From positions 1 through 7,564 of the forward strand of contig JAFATL010000091.1 of the NCBI GenBank assembly GCA_019243975.1: a stretch of DNA of 7,564 nt, read 5' to 3'. Positions 6,394-7,564 of this stretch are shown here, in pieces. Each line of letters begins with the position of its first letter. The first letter of the stretch is position 1. The position numbers were made by a program, and so were the translations under genes. Source of the stretch: Actinomycetota bacterium (GTDB lineage: Bacteria; Actinomycetota; Acidimicrobiia; Acidimicrobiales; JAFATL01). Below the pieces are notes generated by a model. The model was not told the origin of the DNA, ran no database searches, and saw only the letters and a program-made list of their open reading frames with translations.

Positions 6394-7049
6394 CCCTCTC
6401 GCTGCGCGTCGTCGGGGTGCGGGCCGATGGCTACCACCTGATCGACGCCGAGATGGTCACGCTGGATCTGGCCGACGAGCTGACCTTCGGTTCGGGCGAC
6501 GCCGTGACGTTCGACGGCGCCGAGGTCGGGCCCGACAACCTGGTGACGCGGGCGCTGGCCGCCGTGGGCCGGACCGCCGCCGTGCACGTGACGAAGCGCA
6601 TCCCGCCGGGCGCTGGCCTTGGCGGCGGGTCGTCGGATGCTGCAGCCGTCCTCCGGTGGGCAGGGTGCTCGGATCTGGCCGTCGCCGCCGCGCTCGGGGC
6701 CGACGTCCCGTTCTGTCTGGTCGGCGGCCGCGCCCGGGTGACAGGGATCGGCGAGGTGCTCTCGCCGCTGGAGCCGGTCGCGCGCGTGTTCACGCTCCTC
6801 ACGCCCCCGTTTGGCGTGTCGACCCCGGCCGTGTACGACGCATGGGACGCCCTGGGCGGTCCCACCGCCGCGGGCCCCAACGACCTCGAACCCGCCGCCC
6901 TCGCCGTCGAGCCCCGTCTGGCCGAGTGGCGGGACCGGTTGGGGTCGGCGACCGGGCAGACGCCGGTGCTGGCCGGGTCGGGCTCCACCTGGTTCGTCGA
7001 GGGCGCCTACCCCGACGCAGGCCTCGTAACGCGAACCGACCGGCCGTAG
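6360..7049 (+). CDS. ispE: 4-diphosphocytidyl-2-C-methyl-D-erythritol kinase IspE (compact form)
   Basis: IspE is the GHMP-family kinase that phosphorylates the 2-hydroxyl of CDP-methylerythritol in the MEP isoprenoid pathway. GTG 6360 is chosen because it places APAKLTLSL at the N-terminus with catalytic Lys as K10; the next in-frame candidates would lose it, so the 34-nt overlap with rsmA is required. GTG 6342 is possible but longer than usual. Motifs: GYHLIDAEMV (24-33), PDNLV (58-62), the GHMP phosphate loop IPPGAGLGGGSSDAAA (81-96), GADVPF with catalytic Asp D115, PPFGVSTPAVY (149-159) and GSGST (206-210). At 229 residues it is well below the usual 280-310. Material is missing after the phosphate loop and after GSGST, where the last helix-strand unit is shortened to a tail ending LVTRTDRP. 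All active-site motifs remain, so I read it as compact rather than broken. Confidence 0.93.
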   Translation: MRHVERAPAKLTLSLRVVGVRADGYHLIDAEMVTLDLADELTFGSGDAVTFDGAEVGPDNLVTRALAAVGRTAAVHVTKRIPPGAGLGGGSSDAAAVLRWAGCSDLAVAAALGADVPFCLVGGRARVTGIGEVLSPLEPVARVFTLLTPPFGVSTPAVYDAWDALGGPTAAGPNDLEPAALAVEPRLAEWRDRLGSATGQTPVLAGSGSTWFVEGAYPDAGLVTRTDRP

Positions 7050-7060
7050 AGGCCGGTCGG
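7036..7060. terminator. Strong 10-bp hairpin at the end of ispE
   Basis: CCGACCGGCC (7036-7045) pairs perfectly with GGCCGGTCGG (7051-7060) around the loop GTAGA, which contains the ispE stop codon TAG (7047-7049). The T-run is poor (GGTCGTTCGC), as in many high-GC actinobacterial terminators. It stands between the convergent ispE and bS22-like genes, so it can serve both strands. Confidence 0.65.
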
Positions 7061-7065
7061 GGTCG

Positions 7066-7079
7066 TTCGCTCGGGCGAA
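7066..7079. terminator. Second small hairpin in the ispE/bS22 gap
   Basis: TTCGC (7066-7070) pairs with GCGAA (7075-7079) around the tetraloop TCGG. It follows the large hairpin by 5 nt and lies just 3' of the bS22-like stop on the other strand. It probably adds to a composite bidirectional terminator. Confidence 0.35.
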
Positions 7080-7083
7080 GTGC

Positions 7084-7182
7084 TTACTTGCCCGCCCGCC
7101 GCTGCCAGCGGGTGGCCTTCAGCATCTTCTTGTGCTTCTTCTTCCGCATGCGCTTGCGGCGCTTCTTGATCAACGACCCCAT
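7084..7182 (-). CDS. bS22-type small ribosomal protein (AURKAIP1/COX24 domain)
   Basis: This is a 32-residue, extremely basic peptide reading MGSLIKKRRKRMRKKKHKK, then MLKATRWQRRAGK. It closely matches my recollection of the mycobacterial bS22 protein and the bacterial AURKAIP1/COX24 family (MGSxIKKRRKRM then KKKHRK). In mycobacteria bS22 sits deep in the 30S subunit near the decoding centre. The ATG at 7182-7180 is the only sensible start. No Shine-Dalgarno precedes it; a TACCCT hexamer lies 10 nt upstream, suggesting a leader of only a few nucleotides. The gene converges on ispE with a hairpin terminator between them. Its size means gene finders easily skip it. Confidence is high because nearly every residue fits the family pattern. 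Confidence 0.93.
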   Translation of the reverse strand: MGSLIKKRRKRMRKKKHKKMLKATRWQRRAGK

Positions 7183-7192
7183 GAGGGAGCAC

Positions 7193-7198
7193 AGGGTA
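7193..7198 (-). promoter_or_regulatory. Possible -10 element of bS22-like gene
   Basis: TACCCT (TANNNT) on the minus strand ends 10 nt before the ATG, predicting a very short or absent leader. No clear -35 is visible, and the gene lacks a Shine-Dalgarno, which fits near-leaderless expression. This is a single short match and therefore weak. Confidence 0.35.
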
Positions 7199-7238
7199 GC
7201 GGCTACTGCCAACCCGGCGAAATCCGCCTCGCCAAGTC

Positions 7239-7285
7239 GCTAAGTGGCAGAACCTTGCTGATACGGCAAGGTTCTGCCACTTAGC
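7239..7285. repeat. Perfect 20-bp inverted repeat (47-nt palindromic element)
   Basis: The arm GCTAAGTGGCAGAACCTTGC (7239-7258) is exactly complementary to 7266-7285, with a 7-nt spacer TGATACG. A G-T and a G-C pair inside the spacer could extend it to 22 bp with an ATA triloop. Flanking bases do not pair. It lies in the non-coding gap between the divergent bS22-like gene and tRNA-Gln. No T-run follows on either strand and no target-site duplication is obvious. It could be a REP-like or MITE-like dispersed repeat, a cruciform or transcription barrier, or part of a small RNA; the sequence alone does not decide. Confidence 0.9.
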
Positions 7286-7287
7286 AT
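7282..7287 (+). promoter_or_regulatory. Possible -10 element for tRNA-Gln
   Basis: TAGCAT (TANNNT) overlaps the end of the right repeat arm and would start RNA near 7294, about 11 nt before the mature tRNA 5' end. TGATAC (7259-7264), inside the hairpin loop, sits 17 nt upstream as a poor -35. If real, the repeat would lie within the promoter. Confidence 0.3.
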
Positions 7288-7304
7288 CGGTGGGGCGAGG
7301 TCAG

Positions 7305-7375
7305 TGGGGCGTCGTCTAACGGCAAGACAGCGGTTTTTGGTGCCGCGAATGGAGGTTCGATTCCTTCCGCCCCAG
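7305..7375 (+). tRNA. tRNA-Gln (anticodon TTG)
   Basis: A complete cloverleaf is visible. The acceptor stem TGGGGCG (7305-7311) pairs fully with CGCCCCA (7368-7374), with discriminator G7375. The D arm is GTC/GAC (7314-7316, 7326-7328) with TAACGGCAA as loop. The anticodon stem GCGGT/GCCGC (7330-7334, 7342-7346) holds loop TTTTGGT, giving anticodon TTG at 7337-7339, which reads CAA and by wobble CAG. The T arm is GGAGG/CCTTC around TTCGATT, with one G-T pair. The CCA end is not encoded in full (genomic GCAGG follows), so it must be added by the nucleotidyltransferase. In high-GC actinobacteria Gln-tRNA is commonly made through GatCAB; nothing here shows which route is used. Confidence 0.95.
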
Positions 7376-7416
7376 CAGGTGAATGCGTTCCTCTGGGGGG
7401 TTGCGGCGCGGTAAAC

Positions 7417-7422
7417 AGGAGG
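7417..7422 (+). promoter_or_regulatory. Consensus Shine-Dalgarno AGGAGG before glmU
   Basis: A perfect AGGAGG stands 1 nt before ATG 7424 and 16 nt before ATG 7439. Both distances are outside the usual 5-9 nt, so this site does not settle the glmU start. Confidence 0.6.
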
Positions 7423-7423
7423 T

Positions 7424-7564
7424 ATGAGTTCGCGTCCGATGTCGGCCGTGGTGCTGGCTGCGGGCGAGGGCACGCGGATGAAGTCCGCCCGGCCGAAGCC
7501 GTTGCACGTCTTGTGCGGTCGGCCGCTCGTCTTGCACGTCATCGACGCGCTGGCCGAGCTCGAC
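7424..7564 (+). CDS. glmU: GlmU, bifunctional UDP-GlcNAc pyrophosphorylase/GlcN-1-P acetyltransferase, 3' end outside window
   Basis: The 47 visible codons form the start of the N-terminal uridylyltransferase domain. GlmU acetylates glucosamine-1-phosphate and then joins it to UTP, giving UDP-GlcNAc for peptidoglycan. The nucleotide-binding loop VVLAAGEGTRMKS (9-21) is followed by the conserved Lys of ARPKPLH and by HVIDALAEL, in the order of known GlmU proteins. ATG 7424 is used, but it lies only 1 nt after AGGAGG. ATG 7439, giving MSAVVLAAG, fits the family equally well. It follows tRNA-Gln by 48 nt and has no clear own promoter, so it may be read through from the tRNA. The acetyltransferase half is not visible; a monofunctional enzyme cannot be excluded, but glmU is the expected gene at this place in the cluster. 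Confidence 0.9.
   Translation, partial: MSSRPMSAVVLAAGEGTRMKSARPKPLHVLCGRPLVLHVIDALAELD

Noticed and set aside
7239..7285. Insertion-sequence remnant
   Set aside because: No transposase codons fit between the arms (7 nt) and no target duplication is evident; a short dispersed repeat remains possible and is listed as a finding.
7239..7375. Repeat next to a tRNA as an integration (att) site
   Set aside because: The repeat is inverted, lies upstream rather than at the tRNA 3' end, and there is no integrase or duplicated tRNA 3' fragment in the window.
7240..7542. Minus-strand open frames across tRNA-Gln and the glmU start
   Set aside because: They run antisense through a complete tRNA cloverleaf and through conserved GlmU codons, with no recognisable product.

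Overview
This 7.56 kb window is GC-rich (high G/C third positions, many GTG starts) and almost fully coding. It reads as chromosomal core-genome sequence from an actinomycete. A 32-residue bS22-type ribosomal peptide, an actinobacterial RlpA-like secreted protein with a Thr/Ser/Pro/Lys linker, and a Thermus/actinobacteria-type MetRS all point to Actinomycetota. I would guess Acidimicrobiia or a relative, but the class is inference only. I see no phage, transposase, CRISPR or defence genes.

Layout. (1) Bases 2-2207, plus strand: the 3' part of ychF, a DUF192 gene and rsmI, joined by 4-nt overlaps, so one operon. (2) Bases 2220-2504, minus strand: a small AbrB/SpoVT-type regulator with a C-terminal four-cysteine zinc-binding-like tail, convergent with rsmI and divergent from metG. 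(3) Bases 2541-7049, plus strand: metG, tatD, a secreted RlpA-like protein, rsmA (ksgA) and ispE, with overlaps or very short gaps. (4) Bases 7036-7182: tandem hairpins, then a minus-strand bS22-like gene. (5) Bases 7183-7423: a perfect 20-bp inverted repeat and tRNA-Gln(TTG). (6) Bases 7424-7564: the first 47 codons of glmU, cut by the window edge.

The order rsmI / abrB (reversed) / metG / tatD / cell-wall protein / rsmA / ispE / glmU matches the ancient Gram-positive cluster known from Bacillus subtilis (yabC-abrB-metS-yabD-yabE-rnmV-ksgA-ispE-gcaD) and in part from Mycobacterium (metS-tatD-rpfB-ksgA-ispE). The reversed abrB between rsmI and metG is kept. The themes are translation and ribosome maturation (MetRS, RsmI, RsmA, YchF, bS22, tRNA-Gln) and envelope precursors or remodelling (IspE for isoprenoids, GlmU for UDP-GlcNAc, the RlpA-like protein).

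No undescribed multi-gene system is evident. The points most worth a second look are: a 7-bp element at 2529-2535 that gives a -10 hexamer on both strands, placed so that metG would be leaderless; the perfect inverted repeat at 7239-7285; the lack of any ATG/GTG/TTG start suited to the RlpA-like gene; an unusually compact IspE whose stop codon lies in the loop of its own terminator hairpin; and the very small bS22 gene, which is easily missed.
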